From positions 1,290,820-1,354,819 of the forward strand of contig NZ_CP025999.1 in the NCBI RefSeq assembly GCF_003086695.1: 64,000 bases of DNA, given 5' to 3'. This document shows, piece by piece, positions 27,369 to 40,372 of this stretch. Made by a program: the position numbers and the translations under genes. Origin of the DNA: Stenotrophomonas sp. SAU14A_NAIMI4_8. Lineage in GTDB: Bacteria; Pseudomonadota; Gammaproteobacteria; Xanthomonadales; Xanthomonadaceae. The stretch's first letter is position 1. Every line of letters begins with the position of its first letter. The notes under the pieces are model-generated. The model was not told where the DNA came from. It searched no databases and saw nothing but the letters and a program-made list of their open reading frames with translations.

Positions 27369-28289
27369 TTACTCCTTGGCCGGCACGGCAGCAACGGCGG
27401 CCTGGTCGGGCACCACGCGGATCAGGCCTTCCTGTGCGGTGCTGGCCACCAGCACGCCATCGCGGGTGAAGAACTGGCCGCGCGCCAGCCCGCGCGAATC
27501 CTGCGCGCTGGGGCTGTCCAGCGAATACAGCAGCCAGTCGTCGGCGCGGAACGGGCGGTGGAACCAGATGGCATGGTCCAGCGAAGCCATCTGCACGTGC
27601 GGGTGGTAGTAGCTGATGCCGTGCGGGAAGGTGGCCGTGCCCAGCAGGTGGAAATCGGATGCATAGGCCAGCAGGGCCTGGTGCAGTTCCGGCGCATCGC
27701 CCACCGGTTCGCTCAGGCGCAGCCACACCTGGTGGTAGGGCGGGCGCTTGGGCGGGTTCAGTTCATCGCGCGGGTACACATGGCGGAACTCGAACGGGCC
27801 GCCGCGCGAGAGCCAGCGCTGCACCTTGATCGGCAGCCGCGCCAGCACGTCCGGCGGCAGCGGGCGGTTCGGTTCGATGTCTTCCGGCTGGGGCACTTCG
27901 GGCATCTTGTGCTGGTGCTCGGCGCCCTGTTCGGCCTGCTGGAACGAGGCCGCACAGAAGAAGATCACCTTGCCATGCTGGATGGCGGTGACCCGGCGCA
28001 CCGAGAAGCTGCCGCCATCGCGGGTGCGGTCCACGTCGTAGACGATGGGGTGGTCGATGTTGCCGGCGCGCAGGAAGTAAGCGTGCAGCGAGTGCACGTG
28101 GCGGCCGTTGTCCACCGTGGCCTGGGCCGCAGCCAGCGCCTGGCCCAGCACCTGCCCACCGAACACGTACTTGGTGCCGATGTCGCGGCTCTGGCCGCGG
28201 AACAGGTTGTCCTCCAGCCGCTCCAGGGTGAGCAGGTCGATCAGCTCGGAGACGACGGGTTCGGGCGTGTCGTTCAAGGGGGCGGCCAC
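27369..28289 (-). CDS. tesB: acyl-CoA thioesterase II
   Basis: A 306-residue double-hotdog thioesterase that hydrolyses medium- and long-chain acyl-CoA. Characteristic stretches are FRGQSRDIGTKYVFGGQVLGQAL near the N terminus, LHAYFLRAG, and in the C-terminal half YASDFHLLGTATFPHG (Asp), HAIWFHRPFRADDWLLY and ARGQFFTRDG (Gln), matching TesB active-site positions. The start is GTG at 28289. It leads a probable two-gene unit with DUF2007. Confidence 0.95.
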   Translation of the reverse strand: MAAPLNDTPEPVVSELIDLLTLERLEDNLFRGQSRDIGTKYVFGGQVLGQALAAAQATVDNGRHVHSLHAYFLRAGNIDHPIVYDVDRTRDGGSFSVRRVTAIQHGKVIFFCAASFQQAEQGAEHQHKMPEVPQPEDIEPNRPLPPDVLARLPIKVQRWLSRGGPFEFRHVYPRDELNPPKRPPYHQVWLRLSEPVGDAPELHQALLAYASDFHLLGTATFPHGISYYHPHVQMASLDHAIWFHRPFRADDWLLYSLDSPSAQDSRGLARGQFFTRDGVLVASTAQEGLIRVVPDQAAVAAVPAKE

Positions 28290-28321
28290 AGCAGTGAAGA
28301 AGGGACCGATTATACCGGTCA

Positions 28322-28452
28322 GGGGTCAGATCCCTTTCGCCCTGCGAAAGGGCTCTGACCCCAAGGGCACGCAGTCGAGCAGGGGGCAGATCCCTTTCGC
28401 CTTGCGAAAGGGCTCTGACCCCAGGGCACGCAGTCGAGCAAGCTCGACTCTA
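28322..28452. repeat. two GGGGTC...GACCCC palindromes and one reverse GTAG REP
   Basis: Palindromes at 28322-28362 and 28382-28422 share inner arms CCCTTTCGC/GCGAAAGGG and similar 3' linkers, so one duplicated from the other. They run into a reverse GTAG element (arms GTCGAGC/GCTCGAC) whose CTAC (28450-28453) contains the minus-strand TAG stop codon of the crotonase gene. Confidence 0.85.
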
Positions 28453-29226
28453 CTTACCCAGCCGGGCCACCAGCGCCTGCAGCGCGTTCTGCGCATCCGC
28501 CGCGAACCAGGCTTCCACGAAACGGTCCAGCTGGATCAGATCCGGGTGCAGGGCCTCGTGCAGCTCGGCGCGGGCAATGGCGCGGGTCAGCAGCATCGGC
28601 TGGCGCGGCTGTTTCAGCAGGTGCTGCAGCCAGGCGATGGCGCGGGGCACCACCAGATCGCCGTCGGCCAGCTCATCCACCAGGCCGATCTGCAGGGCCT
28701 GTTCGGCGGGCACCAGCGCGCCGGTGCTCAACAACGTGGCCGAACGGTGCAGGCCCACGGCGCGGCGCAGCAGTCGCTGGATGCCTTCCGGCGCCACCAG
28801 GCCCACCTGCACCTCGTTCAGGCCAATGGCGTAGGGGCGGGCCGGATCGGTACTGCGCGCCATCACCCGGTAATCGCAGCACAGGGCCAGCACGCAGCCC
28901 CCGGCCGGGGCATGCCCGGTAATGGCCGCCACCACCGGAATGCGGCTTTCGGCCAGCGTGCGCACCGCACCGAAGAAGGCATTCCAGCTGTCCAGCAGCT
29001 TGTGCTTGTCATCGCCATGGGACAGCAGGTGCGGCACGTCCATGCCGCCGGTGAAGATGCGCTCGCTGCCCGACAGCACGATGCCGTGCGCGTCTTCGGC
29101 CATAGCCTGTTCGATGGCGTGGATCAACTGCCGGCACAGGTCGGTGTCCAGCGCATTGACCGGCGGCCGCGCCAGGCGCAGTTCGCGGATGGGGCCATGG
29201 TTGATCACCTCGATGAGCGTCGTCAT
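28450..29226 (-). CDS. enoyl-CoA hydratase/isomerase family protein (crotonase)
   Basis: A 258-residue crotonase-fold protein. The family core is ARPPVNALDTDLCRQLIHAI, then VLSGSERIFTGGMDVPHLL (oxyanion-hole region) and VVAAITGHAPAGGCVLALCCDYRVM (second oxyanion loop). The usual catalytic Glu positions of hydratases are not clear, so it could be an isomerase or another crotonase activity. ATG 29226 faces the divergent copper-chaperone gene across only 34 nt. Its TAG stop is part of a REP element. Confidence 0.88.
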   Translation of the reverse strand: MTTLIEVINHGPIRELRLARPPVNALDTDLCRQLIHAIEQAMAEDAHGIVLSGSERIFTGGMDVPHLLSHGDDKHKLLDSWNAFFGAVRTLAESRIPVVAAITGHAPAGGCVLALCCDYRVMARSTDPARPYAIGLNEVQVGLVAPEGIQRLLRRAVGLHRSATLLSTGALVPAEQALQIGLVDELADGDLVVPRAIAWLQHLLKQPRQPMLLTRAIARAELHEALHPDLIQLDRFVEAWFAADAQNALQALVARLGK

Positions 29227-29260
29227 GCTGCGGTCTCGTTGCGGACAGGAATCTGAGGCG

Positions 29261-29695
29261 ATGATAACCAAACCATTCGTTGGCGTATTGTTGTGGCTGT
29301 GTGCGGGCGCAGCATCGGCGGCGGACTGCGTGACGATCGAACAGGGCTGGGCGCGGCTGCCGCCCACGCCGGCCATGGCCATGACCGCCGGCTATGGGGT
29401 GATCCACAATGGCTGTGCCACGCCGGTGGTGATCACCGGTGCCGGCAGTGCGATGTTTGCCGATGTGTCGCTGCACGAAACGACCCTTGTCGATGGCGTC
29501 AGCCGCATGCGCGCGGTCGAGCGCCTGCCGTTGGCCCCTGGTGCGCGCGCCGAACTCAAGCCCGGTGGCCTGCACCTGATGCTGATGCAGGGCAAGGGCA
29601 CGCTGAAGGAAGGGCAGGCCGTGCCGCTGCAGCTGCAGCTGCAGGACGGTGGCGAAGCCAGTGTGGCGTTGACCGTGCGCAAGACTGCGCCGTAA
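29261..29695 (+). CDS. periplasmic copper chaperone PCu(A)C
   Basis: A 144-residue protein with a signal peptide (cleaved near ASA-ADCV). It has the exact Cu(I)-binding pattern H-x10-M-x21-H-x-M: His72, Met83, His105, Met107. PCu(A)C proteins deliver copper to cytochrome oxidase assembly, and copper is also needed by the bo3 oxidase at 59.5-63.5 kb. GAGG lies 2 nt before ATG 29261, which is close, but no other start fits. It is monocistronic and followed by REP elements. Confidence 0.93.
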   Translation: MITKPFVGVLLWLCAGAASAADCVTIEQGWARLPPTPAMAMTAGYGVIHNGCATPVVITGAGSAMFADVSLHETTLVDGVSRMRAVERLPLAPGARAELKPGGLHLMLMQGKGTLKEGQAVPLQLQLQDGGEASVALTVRKTAP

Positions 29696-29710
29696 CGCGT
29701 CGCCCGTTCC

Positions 29711-29782
29711 GCCGGGCATGGCCCGGCGCTACCCCGGCATGACCGCCGGATCATCACCGGTAGCGCCGGGCCATGCCCGGCG
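29711..29782. repeat. inward/outward pair of GTAG REP elements
   Basis: A reverse element at 29711-29732 and a forward element at 29760-29782, both with arms CGCCGGGC/GCCCGGCG, lie between convergent genes. Confidence 0.85.
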
Positions 29783-29792
29783 AGCGCGCGGC

Positions 29793-30542
29793 TTACGACC
29801 AATCGAACGTGAACAACACCGTGCGGCTTTCCGGTTCGTAGAACATCACGATCGCATCGGCGCCGGCGGCGCACCAGTTGCTTGCCGGCACGCTGGCCAC
29901 GTGGAAGAACGCATGGCCGTCGCGGGTCAGTCGCAGGCCGTCGTCGGCCAGGTGGCTGCTGTCATTGCGGAAACGCAGGCTGCCGCGTTGCCGGTAGCCT
30001 GCCAGATCCTGCAGCTGGAACGCCGCCGGCAGCGGCGCGTAGTCAGACCAGTTGCCGAACCAGATCGGGCCGCCCAGCTGCTGCAGCCATGCCTGTTCGT
30101 CCAACTCGCCGTTGCCGTAGCGCGAGCAGCTGGCCAGGCGCCCATGCTGCAGGAAATACGCATGCGCCTTGGCATGGCTCTCACGCATTTCAACGCCATG
30201 CGCGCTGGCTTCTTCCGACTCCACCGCCTCGCCCAGGAAATAGCCCGGCGCGCCCAGGAAGCGCATGCGGTTGTCTTCCGTCAGCTCGAAGGCGATCCAG
30301 TTGATGCCAGTGAACGCGTTGTGGTGCGCGATGGTGTCGTCGCCGATGCAGCCTTCATATGGCTCGATCGGGCACAGAAGGGTGGCGGCCTGGCCGGCCA
30401 GTTCCGGACGCAGCACGCCCAGGTCGATCTGCAGCAGCGGCAGCAGGTGTTCGGCCAGCCACGGTTGTTCGCTGGCGAACACCTCAGCGGGGAACGGCAC
30501 CAGGCCGGGCAGCAGGTCGTGCAGGTCGGTGTGGTGGATCAT
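29793..30542 (-). CDS. unknown protein, downstream paralogue of a tandem pair
   Basis: A 249-residue soluble protein with no signal peptide or membrane segment. It is clearly homologous to the neighbour at 30731-31456. Both begin MIHHT-(D/E)-L, share LLPLL-(Q/N)-IDLGVLRPELAGQ and LCPIEPY-x-GCIG, and end with GADAIVM-(F/M)-YEP-x-SRTVLF and DWS. Conserved Cys, His and Trp residues (PIEPYEGCIG, HHNAFTG, NWIAFEL) suggest a defined fold, but I do not recognise the family. The paralogues have diverged most in the middle (residues ~110-200). Confidence 0.75.
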   Translation of the reverse strand: MIHHTDLHDLLPGLVPFPAEVFASEQPWLAEHLLPLLQIDLGVLRPELAGQAATLLCPIEPYEGCIGDDTIAHHNAFTGINWIAFELTEDNRMRFLGAPGYFLGEAVESEEASAHGVEMRESHAKAHAYFLQHGRLASCSRYGNGELDEQAWLQQLGGPIWFGNWSDYAPLPAAFQLQDLAGYRQRGSLRFRNDSSHLADDGLRLTRDGHAFFHVASVPASNWCAAGADAIVMFYEPESRTVLFTFDWS

Positions 30543-30562
30543 GTCAGCCTTTGGAACAGGGG

Positions 30563-30713
30563 GTAGAGTCGAGCTTGCTCGACCGCCGTGAACCGTAGAG
30601 TCGAGCTTGCTCGACTGCTTCACGCAAGAGCAGTCGAGCAAGCTCGACTCTACGAAGGGCAGCAGTCGAGCAAGCTCGACTCTACGAAGTGCGGCGCCGG
30701 GTCATGCCCGGCG
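30563..30713. repeat. cluster of five GTAG REP elements
   Basis: Two forward elements (GTAG at 30563 and 30595) and two reverse elements (ending CTAC at 30653 and 30685) share arms AGTCGAGC/GCTCGACT. A further degraded CGCCGGG/CCCGGCG palindrome lies at 30691-30713. The cluster separates the two paralogous genes. Confidence 0.88.
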
Positions 30714-30730
30714 CGCGCTGCGCGGTCGGC

Positions 30731-31456
30731 TTACGACCAGTCGTACGAGAACAACACCGTGCGGCTCACCGGCTCGTACATCATCACGATGGCATCGGCG
30801 CCGGTGGCGCACCAGTTGTAGCCGGCTACCTCGGCCACGGCGAAGAATTTGTGGCCATCGCGGGTGATGATCACCGTTTCCGCATCCTCCGGCGCATCCG
30901 GGTCATCGGCTGCTTCAGTGAAGTCCAGCGCGAAGGCGGCGGGGATTTCTGCGGTCTCGGTCCAGTTGCCGAAACCGATCGGGCCGCCCAGCGAATCCAG
31001 ATAGTCCCGCTCGCTGGCTTCGCCCTTGCCAAAGCGCGAATAGCAGGCGAGGCGGCCGTTGGCGGCATGGTAATCGCGGGCCTTGGCGTAGCTCTCGCGC
31101 ATCTGCGCGATGTGTTCCTGCGCAGCCTTGTCCTGCCCCTGGTCACCGATGAAATAGCCTTCGTTGCCGAGGAAGCGCATCTGGTTGTCGGCGGTCAGTT
31201 CGAAGGCGATCCAGTTGGTGCCGGTGAACGCGTTGTGGTGTTCTTCGGTGCTCTCGCCGATACAGCCGTCATACGGCTCGATCGGGCAGAGCATGGTGGC
31301 CACCTGGCCGGCCAGTTCCGGGCGCAGCACGCCCAGGTCGATGTTCAGCAGCGGCAGCAGGTGCTGGCCGAGCCAGGCCTGGCCGGTCGGGAATACGTCG
31401 GTGGGGAAGGCGACCATGCCGGGCAGCAGGTCGCTTAGTTCGGTGTGGTGGATCAT
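30731..31456 (-). CDS. unknown protein, upstream paralogue of a tandem pair
   Basis: A 241-residue soluble protein, paralogous to the 29793-30542 product over its full length. It is more acidic in the region 175-200 (ADDPDAPEDAE). Its 3' end and that of the paralogue are almost the same at DNA level (GACCAGTCGTACGAGAACAA here, a close variant there), consistent with gene duplication. No catalytic motif stands out. Function unknown; an immunity or cytosolic regulatory role is only a guess. Confidence 0.75.
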   Translation of the reverse strand: MIHHTELSDLLPGMVAFPTDVFPTGQAWLGQHLLPLLNIDLGVLRPELAGQVATMLCPIEPYDGCIGESTEEHHNAFTGTNWIAFELTADNQMRFLGNEGYFIGDQGQDKAAQEHIAQMRESYAKARDYHAANGRLACYSRFGKGEASERDYLDSLGGPIGFGNWTETAEIPAAFALDFTEAADDPDAPEDAETVIITRDGHKFFAVAEVAGYNWCATGADAIVMMYEPVSRTVLFSYDWS

Positions 31457-31529
31457 TTCAGTCCTTTGAGTGGGAGAAAACGGGTGTGGCGCGGCGCGTA
31501 ACGTCGAGATTGTTCAACGTCGGTGAACC

Positions 31530-31602
31530 GTAGAGTCGAGCAGCATCCGCTAGCGCCGGGCCATGCCCGGCGGGCGAAAAGCCGACCAAGGTCGGCATCT
31601 AC
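31530..31602. repeat. mixed GTAG REP cluster, partly degraded
   Basis: A truncated forward element (GTAG at 31530, only one arm left), a CGCCGGGC/GCCCGGCG element around 31551, and a reverse element GCCGACC/GGTCGGC ending CTAC at 31602, which lies 10 nt from the thioesterase stop. Confidence 0.75.
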
Positions 31603-31612
31603 CAGAAGCGGA

Positions 31613-32019
31613 TCAGCTCGATGCGCTGCGGATCGCGTCCGGCAGCGGGGCGCTCTTGCCGGTCTGGGTGTCCATCCACACCACCACCACGTTGCCGTCC
31701 GAATACAGCTTCGATTCGTCCTGCTGGTCCACGATGCGGTGGCCGATGGTCACGCTGCTGTTGCCCAGGCGCTCCACGAACAGTTCCACCAGGATGTCGT
31801 TGGGCCACACGATCGGCAGGCGGTAGTTCACGTTGGTGGCGGCCACCACCGGTGCGATGCGGTCGGTCATCGACACGCCGTCCACGCCCAGCATCCAGCG
31901 CACGCGCGCTTCTTCCAGGTAGGAAATGTACTTGGCGTTGTTCACATGGCCCATGCTGTCCATGTCGCGCCAGCGCACGCTGATCGGAATACGGGCCAGA
32001 ATCTTGTGTTCGCTGCTCA

Positions 32020-32020
<1 letters not shown>
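31613..32020 (-). CDS. acyl-CoA thioesterase, 4HBT hotdog family (YbgC/FadM-like)
   Basis: A 135-residue single-hotdog protein. The motif VRWRDMDSMGHVNNAKYISYLEEAR holds the Asp of the 4-hydroxybenzoyl-CoA thioesterase active site (D-x-D/M-G-H-V-N-N). Probably cytosolic and acting on short or aromatic acyl-CoA. Its ATG overlaps the uvrA TGA by one base (TGATG), so the two are translationally coupled, although they are functionally unrelated. Confidence 0.9.
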
Positions 32021-35013
<2,993 letters not shown>

Positions 35014-35140
35014 GGGGGATCCGGTTGTGGGGGCAGGTCGAATGCGGCGGCAATCAATCAGCCTACCGAGGTGACCAGATGGGGGCAATGGCCGACAATG
35101 CCACCCCTGCGTCTCACCCCGTGAGACCGCCTGACAGGCA

Positions 35141-35183
35141 GGGGTCAGATCCCTTTTCACCATGTGAAAAGGGATCTGACCCC
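35141..35183. repeat. 43-bp perfect palindrome, GGGGTCAG family
   Basis: Outer arms GGGGTCAGATCC / GGATCTGACCCC and inner arms CCTTTTCA/TGAAAAGG with a small loop. It lies in the 303-bp region between uvrA (-) and rplU (+). Apart from this and the rplU promoter I see nothing else in that gap. Confidence 0.85.
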
Positions 35184-35220
35184 GTTCCGGGCCCCCCGCA
35201 GGCCCCGCCCAGGGGTTGAC

Positions 35221-35250
35221 TTGACCGGCGCCCATTGATCTGCGTACAAT
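35221..35250 (+). promoter_or_regulatory. probable sigma-70 promoter of rplU-rpmA
   Basis: TTGACC (35221-35226) and TACAAT (35245-35250) with an 18-nt spacer, about 60 nt upstream of the rplU ATG. A second TTGACT overlaps at 35216. The position and near-consensus boxes fit a strong ribosomal-protein promoter. Confidence 0.75.
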
Positions 35251-35316
35251 CCCGCTCCTGTCCGCCCTCGATGGCGGCAGTCCATAGACCACAATAACTA
35301 CAGAGGAAGTCTGGTC

Positions 35317-35625
35317 ATGTACGCAGTACTGGTCACCGGCGGTAAGCAATACCGCGTGGCGCAGGGCGAAAAGCTCCGCGTCGAAAAGCTCGAAGTCGAA
35401 GTCGGCAGCGAGATCAAGTTTGACAACATCCTGCTGCTGGGCGACAGCGACGGTATCAAGATCGGCGACGCCCTGAGCGGCGCTTCGGTCACCGCCAAGG
35501 TCGTGTCCCAGGGTCGTGCTGACAAGGTCCGGATCATCAAGTTCCGTCGCCGCAAGCACCACATGAAGCGCCAGGGTCACCGTCAGTACTACACCGAAAT
35601 CGAGATCACCGGCATCGCCGGCTAA
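35317..35625 (+). CDS. rplU: 50S ribosomal protein L21
   Basis: A 102-residue protein that binds 23S rRNA. It begins [20 protein letters not shown] and has the conserved basic tail [24 protein letters not shown] precedes the ATG. It is first in the rplU-rpmA-obgE cluster, the usual order in many bacteria. Confidence 0.98.
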   Translation: MYAVLVTGGKQYRVAQGEKLRVEKLEVEVGSEIKFDNILLLGDSDGIKIGDALSGASVTAKVVSQGRADKVRIIKFRRRKHHMKRQGHRQYYTEIEITGIAG

Positions 35626-35643
35626 GCATCAGGAGAAGCAGTC

Positions 35644-35907
35644 ATGGCACATAAAAAGGGCGTAGGCTCCTCGCGCAACGGTCGCGACTCCAACCCGAAG
35701 TACCTCGGCGTCAAGATCTTTGGCGGCCAGGCCATCGAAGCCGGCAACATCATCGTGCGTCAGCGCGGCACCCAGTTCCACCCGGGTACCGGCGTTGGCC
35801 TGGGCCGTGACCACACCCTGTTCGCCCTGACGGACGGCAAGGTGGAGTTCTCGGTGAAGGGCCCGAAGAAGCGTCGCACCGTCAGCGTCGTCTCGGTCGA
35901 AGCCTGA
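35644..35907 (+). CDS. rpmA: 50S ribosomal protein L27
   Basis: An 87-residue ribosomal protein whose N-terminal arm ([16 protein letters not shown]) reaches the peptidyl-transferase centre. The [11 protein letters not shown] core and the C-terminal region match L27. AGGAG precedes the ATG. It follows rplU by 18 nt. Confidence 0.98.
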   Translation: MAHKKGVGSSRNGRDSNPKYLGVKIFGGQAIEAGNIIVRQRGTQFHPGTGVGLGRDHTLFALTDGKVEFSVKGPKKRRTVSVVSVEA

Positions 35908-35954
35908 TCAGGCTGTATCCGCCGGCCATGCCTTGGCATGGCCGCGCCGGATGA

Positions 35955-37154
<1,200 letters not shown>

Positions 37155-37177
37155 CAGCGCTGTGGTGGTTCCGCGCG

Positions 37178-37204
37178 AAAAACCCGGCTACGGCCGGGTT
37201 TTTT
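37178..37204 (+). terminator. rho-independent terminator of obgE
   Basis: An 11-bp stem AAAAACCCGGC / GCCGGGTTTTT with loop TACG and a short T-run, 24 nt after the obgE stop. Confidence 0.92.
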
Positions 37205-37221
37205 GTTGGCTGCCGGACGCT

Positions 37222-37262
37222 GGGGTCAGATCCCTTTTCCGCAGGAAAAGGGATCTGACCCC
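37222..37262. repeat. 41-bp perfect palindrome, GGGGTCAG family
   Basis: Outer arms GGGGTCAGATCC / GGATCTGACCCC and inner arms CCTTTTCC/GGAAAAGG with loop GCA. It lies between the two terminators that separate obgE from rpsT. Confidence 0.88.
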
Positions 37263-37289
37263 GGACGTCATCCCAGAATCGCGGGCAAC

Positions 37290-37316
37290 AAAAAACCCGG
37301 CCGGGGCCGGGCTTTT
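37290..37316. terminator. bidirectional terminator between obgE and rpsT
   Basis: GC stem CCCGGCC / GGCCGGG flanked by six A on the left and TTTT on the right, so it provides U-runs for both strands. It is best placed to end the minus-strand rpsT transcript. Confidence 0.8.
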
Positions 37317-37357
37317 GTCTGCTGCCCCACCCCGAAGGGCAGGGCGGCAACGCCGGA

Positions 37358-37627
37358 TCAGGCGGCCTTGAGGGCCTTGATGCGGTCGTTCAGGCGGCTC
37401 TTATGACGAGCAGCCTTGTTCTTGTGGATCAGGCCACGCGCGCTGAAGCGATCCAGGATCGGCTGGGCAACGGCGAAGGCGGCTTCGGCGCCGGCGGCAT
37501 CGTTGGCGTCCAGCGCCTTGATCACTTTCTTGACAGCGGTGCGCAGCATCGAGCGCTGAGCCACGTTGCGCGCGTTGCGCACGACGGTCTGCTTGGCGCG
37601 CTTCTTGGCGGACTTGATATTGGCCAC
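37358..37627 (-). CDS. rpsT: 30S ribosomal protein S20
   Basis: An 89-residue, Lys/Arg-rich helical protein that binds 16S rRNA. It begins [20 protein letters not shown] and ends [12 protein letters not shown]. The start is GTG (37627), with AGGAAA 8 nt upstream. It is divergent from murJ, as commonly seen around mviN in gammaproteobacteria. Confidence 0.97.
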   Translation of the reverse strand: MANIKSAKKRAKQTVVRNARNVAQRSMLRTAVKKVIKALDANDAAGAEAAFAVAQPILDRFSARGLIHKNKAARHKSRLNDRIKALKAA

Positions 37628-37676
37628 GGTGGTGGTTTCCTGAAAAAATCGGTGTTATGGGAACAGCAAGCTAGCT

Positions 37677-37705
37677 AGTATGATGGCGTAAGAAATGCAC
37701 GTCAA
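37677..37705 (-). promoter_or_regulatory. probable rpsT promoter
   Basis: On the minus strand TTGACG (37705-37700) and CATACT (37682-37677) are separated by 17 nt, ending 50 nt before the rpsT GTG. A perfect TTGACA lies 10-15 nt further upstream. Confidence 0.65.
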
Positions 37706-37729
37706 GTCGATTGTCAAGAGGGACGCTGA

Positions 37730-39349
37730 GTGAGTTCACCCAAGTTGTTGCGGGGCCTGCTGTCGTTCAGCAGCATGACCATGGTCTCGCGCGTTCTCGG
37801 ACTTGTCCGGGACTTCGTGGTGACCACCACGTTCGGCACCAACGCCATCACTGATGCTTTCTGGGTCGCCTTCAGGATACCCAATTTCCTGCGCCGGCTG
37901 TTCGCCGAGGGCTCCTTTGCCACCGCTTTCGTGCCGGTGTTCACGGAAGTGAAGGAAACCCGCAGCCACGCCGAGCTGCGCGAACTGATGGCCCGCACCG
38001 CCGGCACCCTGGGTGGGGTGCTGATGCTGGTCACCGCGCTGGCGCTGATCTTCGCGCCGCAGCTGGCCTCGGTCTTCTCCAGTGGCGTGGATACCGACCC
38101 GGTCAAGCAGGGCCTGCTGGTCGACCTGTTCCGCCTGACCTTCCCCTTCCTGCTGTTCGTCTCGCTCACCGCCCTGGCCGGTGGCGCGCTGAACAGCTTC
38201 CAGCGCTTCGCCATGCCGGCGCTGACCCCGGTCATCCTCAACCTGTGCATGATCGCCGGCGCGCTGTGGCTGGCGCCGCGGCTGGGCGGCACCCCGGAAA
38301 AGCAGATCCTGGCGCTGGGCTGGGCGGTGCTGGCCGCCGGCATCCTGCAGCTGCTGTTCCAGTTGCCGTCGCTGAAGGGCATCAACCTGCTCACCCTGCC
38401 GCGCTGGGGCTGGAGCCACCCGGGCGTGCGCAAGGTGATGACCCTGATGGTGCCGACCCTGTTCGGTTCGTCGGTGGCGCAGATCAACCTGCTGCTGGAC
38501 ACGGTGATCGCGGCCAAGCTGACCGATGGCTCGCAGTCCTGGCTGTCGCTGGCCGATCGCTTCCTGGAACTGCCGCTGGGCGTGTTCGGCGTGGCACTGG
38601 GCACGGTCATCCTGCCCGCCCTGGCCCGCCACCACGTCAGCACCGATCGCGAAGGCTTCTCGCGCTCGCTGGACTGGGGCCTGCGCATGACCCTGCTGAT
38701 CTCGGTGCCGGCCATGCTGGGCCTGCTGTTCCTGGCCGAACCGCTGATCGCCACCATCTTCCAGCACGGCCAGTTCAGCGCCTTCGACACCCGCATGACC
38801 GCGCTGTCGGTGTACGGCCTGAGCTTCGGCCTGCCGGCGTTCGCCCTGCTGAAGGTGGTGCTGCCGGCCTTCTACGCCCGCCAGGACACCAAGACCCCGG
38901 TGCGTGCCGGCGTGGCCGCGCTGGTGGCTAACATGGTGTTCAACTTCGCCCTGCTGGCCGTGCTGTACCAGGTGATGGTGCCCGACGAACTGAAGGCGCA
39001 GGGGGTGATGGCCGCCATCGGCAAGCAGCCGGGCCTGCACCTGGCGCTGGGCATTGCCAGCGCGCTGTCCAGCTACCTGAACCTGGGCCTGCTCTGGTAC
39101 TGGCTGGGCAAGACCGATGTCTACCAGCGTCGGCCCGGCTGGGGCGGCTACCTGACCCGCCTGCTGCTGGCCTGCGTGGCCATGGTGGCCGTGCTGCTGG
39201 CCCTGCTGCACTGGCTGCCGGCCTTCGGCAGCATGGGCGTGTGGCAGCGGATCGGCGCGCTGGGCCTGCTGGTCGGCGGCGGTGGCGCCACCTATGCGGT
39301 GGCCATGGTGGCCATGGGCTTCCGCCCGCGCGACCTGCGCGGCCATTGA
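37730..39349 (+). CDS. murJ: murein biosynthesis lipid II flippase MurJ
   Basis: A 539-residue MOP-superfamily membrane protein with about 14 helices that moves lipid II to the periplasmic face. Family features are SMTMVSRVLGLVRDFVVTTTFG, DAFWVAFRIPNFLRRLFAEGSF and the conserved Arg and Asp residues lining the cavity. The start is GTG 37730, preceded by AGAGGGA. The downstream ribF start lies 75 nt after its stop. Confidence 0.96.
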   Translation: MSSPKLLRGLLSFSSMTMVSRVLGLVRDFVVTTTFGTNAITDAFWVAFRIPNFLRRLFAEGSFATAFVPVFTEVKETRSHAELRELMARTAGTLGGVLMLVTALALIFAPQLASVFSSGVDTDPVKQGLLVDLFRLTFPFLLFVSLTALAGGALNSFQRFAMPALTPVILNLCMIAGALWLAPRLGGTPEKQILALGWAVLAAGILQLLFQLPSLKGINLLTLPRWGWSHPGVRKVMTLMVPTLFGSSVAQINLLLDTVIAAKLTDGSQSWLSLADRFLELPLGVFGVALGTVILPALARHHVSTDREGFSRSLDWGLRMTLLISVPAMLGLLFLAEPLIATIFQHGQFSAFDTRMTALSVYGLSFGLPAFALLKVVLPAFYARQDTKTPVRAGVAALVANMVFNFALLAVLYQVMVPDELKAQGVMAAIGKQPGLHLALGIASALSSYLNLGLLWYWLGKTDVYQRRPGWGGYLTRLLLACVAMVAVLLALLHWLPAFGSMGVWQRIGALGLLVGGGGATYAVAMVAMGFRPRDLRGH

Positions 39350-39424
39350 TCGCCGCCCATGGCGGCTATACTTCAGGGTTACACCATTGAAGCGACGGCC
39401 CCGGGTGGGCCGGAACGAGAGTTG

Positions 39425-40372
39425 ATGAGCAGGCTGTTCAGAAGCGTCGAGGGCGGGGAGCTGTTCCCCAACGGAAGCGTGGTCTGTATCGGCGCATTCG
39501 ACGGCCTCCATCTGGGCCATCGTGCGCTGGTCCGCCACGCGGTCGCCCGCGCGCGCGCCGTGGGCGTACCCGCCGTGGCCGTGGCCTTCGAGCCGCTGCC
39601 GCGTGAATTCTTCGCACAGGGCACGCCGCCGCCGCGGCTGACCCTGGCCCGCAGCAAGGTCGAGATGCTGCAGGACCTGGGCGTGGATGCCGTGGGCCTG
39701 CTGCGCTTCGACGCGGCCATGGCGGCCATGCCGGCCGAAACCTTCGTTCGCCAGCTGCTGGCCCACCGGCTGGGCGCGCGCGAAGTGTGGATCGGCCCGG
39801 AGTTCTGTTTCGGCAACCGCCGTCGTGGCGATCTGGCCCTGCTGCAGGCCATGGGCAGCGAGCTGGGCTTCAGCGCCGGCGAGATCGAAGCGGTGGACCT
39901 GCACGGCGAACGCATTTCCAGCACGCGCATCCGCCAGTTGCTGCAGGCCGGCGATTTCACCCGTGCCGGCGATCTGCTGGGCCGCCCGTATTCGATCAGC
40001 GGGCGGGTGGTGCGTGGGCGCCAGCTCGGCCGCACCCTGGGCTTCCCCACCGCCAACCTGCGCTTCCCGAAGACCCCGGCGCTGTCGGGTATCTACGCCA
40101 CCTGGGTACACGGGGTGTTCGACCAGCCGTGGCCATCGGTGTCCAGCTTCGGCACCCGGCCCACCGTGGAAGGCGTGGAGCCGCTGCTGGAAGCCCATCT
40201 GTTCGATTTCCAGGGCGACCTGTACGGTCGTCACATCGACGTGGAATTCGTCGCCAAGCTGCGCGACGAAGAGAAATTCAATGATCTGGCGGCGCTGACC
40301 GACCAGATGCACCGCGACGCCGAACAGGCGCGCGCCCTTCTTTCCGAACATAGATTGCGAGCCACTGCGTGA
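39425..40372 (+). CDS. ribF: bifunctional riboflavin kinase/FAD synthetase
   Basis: A 315-residue enzyme that makes FMN and FAD from riboflavin. The N-terminal FAD synthetase domain has the nucleotidyltransferase signature [13 protein letters not shown] and [10 protein letters not shown]. The C-terminal kinase domain has [29 protein letters not shown] 39425 fits the family. Its stop overlaps the ileS start (GTGA), giving the conserved order ribF-ileS-lspA-ispH. Confidence 0.97.
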   Translation: MSRLFRSVEGGELFPNGSVVCIGAFDGLHLGHRALVRHAVARARAVGVPAVAVAFEPLPREFFAQGTPPPRLTLARSKVEMLQDLGVDAVGLLRFDAAMAAMPAETFVRQLLAHRLGAREVWIGPEFCFGNRRRGDLALLQAMGSELGFSAGEIEAVDLHGERISSTRIRQLLQAGDFTRAGDLLGRPYSISGRVVRGRQLGRTLGFPTANLRFPKTPALSGIYATWVHGVFDQPWPSVSSFGTRPTVEGVEPLLEAHLFDFQGDLYGRHIDVEFVAKLRDEEKFNDLAALTDQMHRDAEQARALLSEHRLRATA

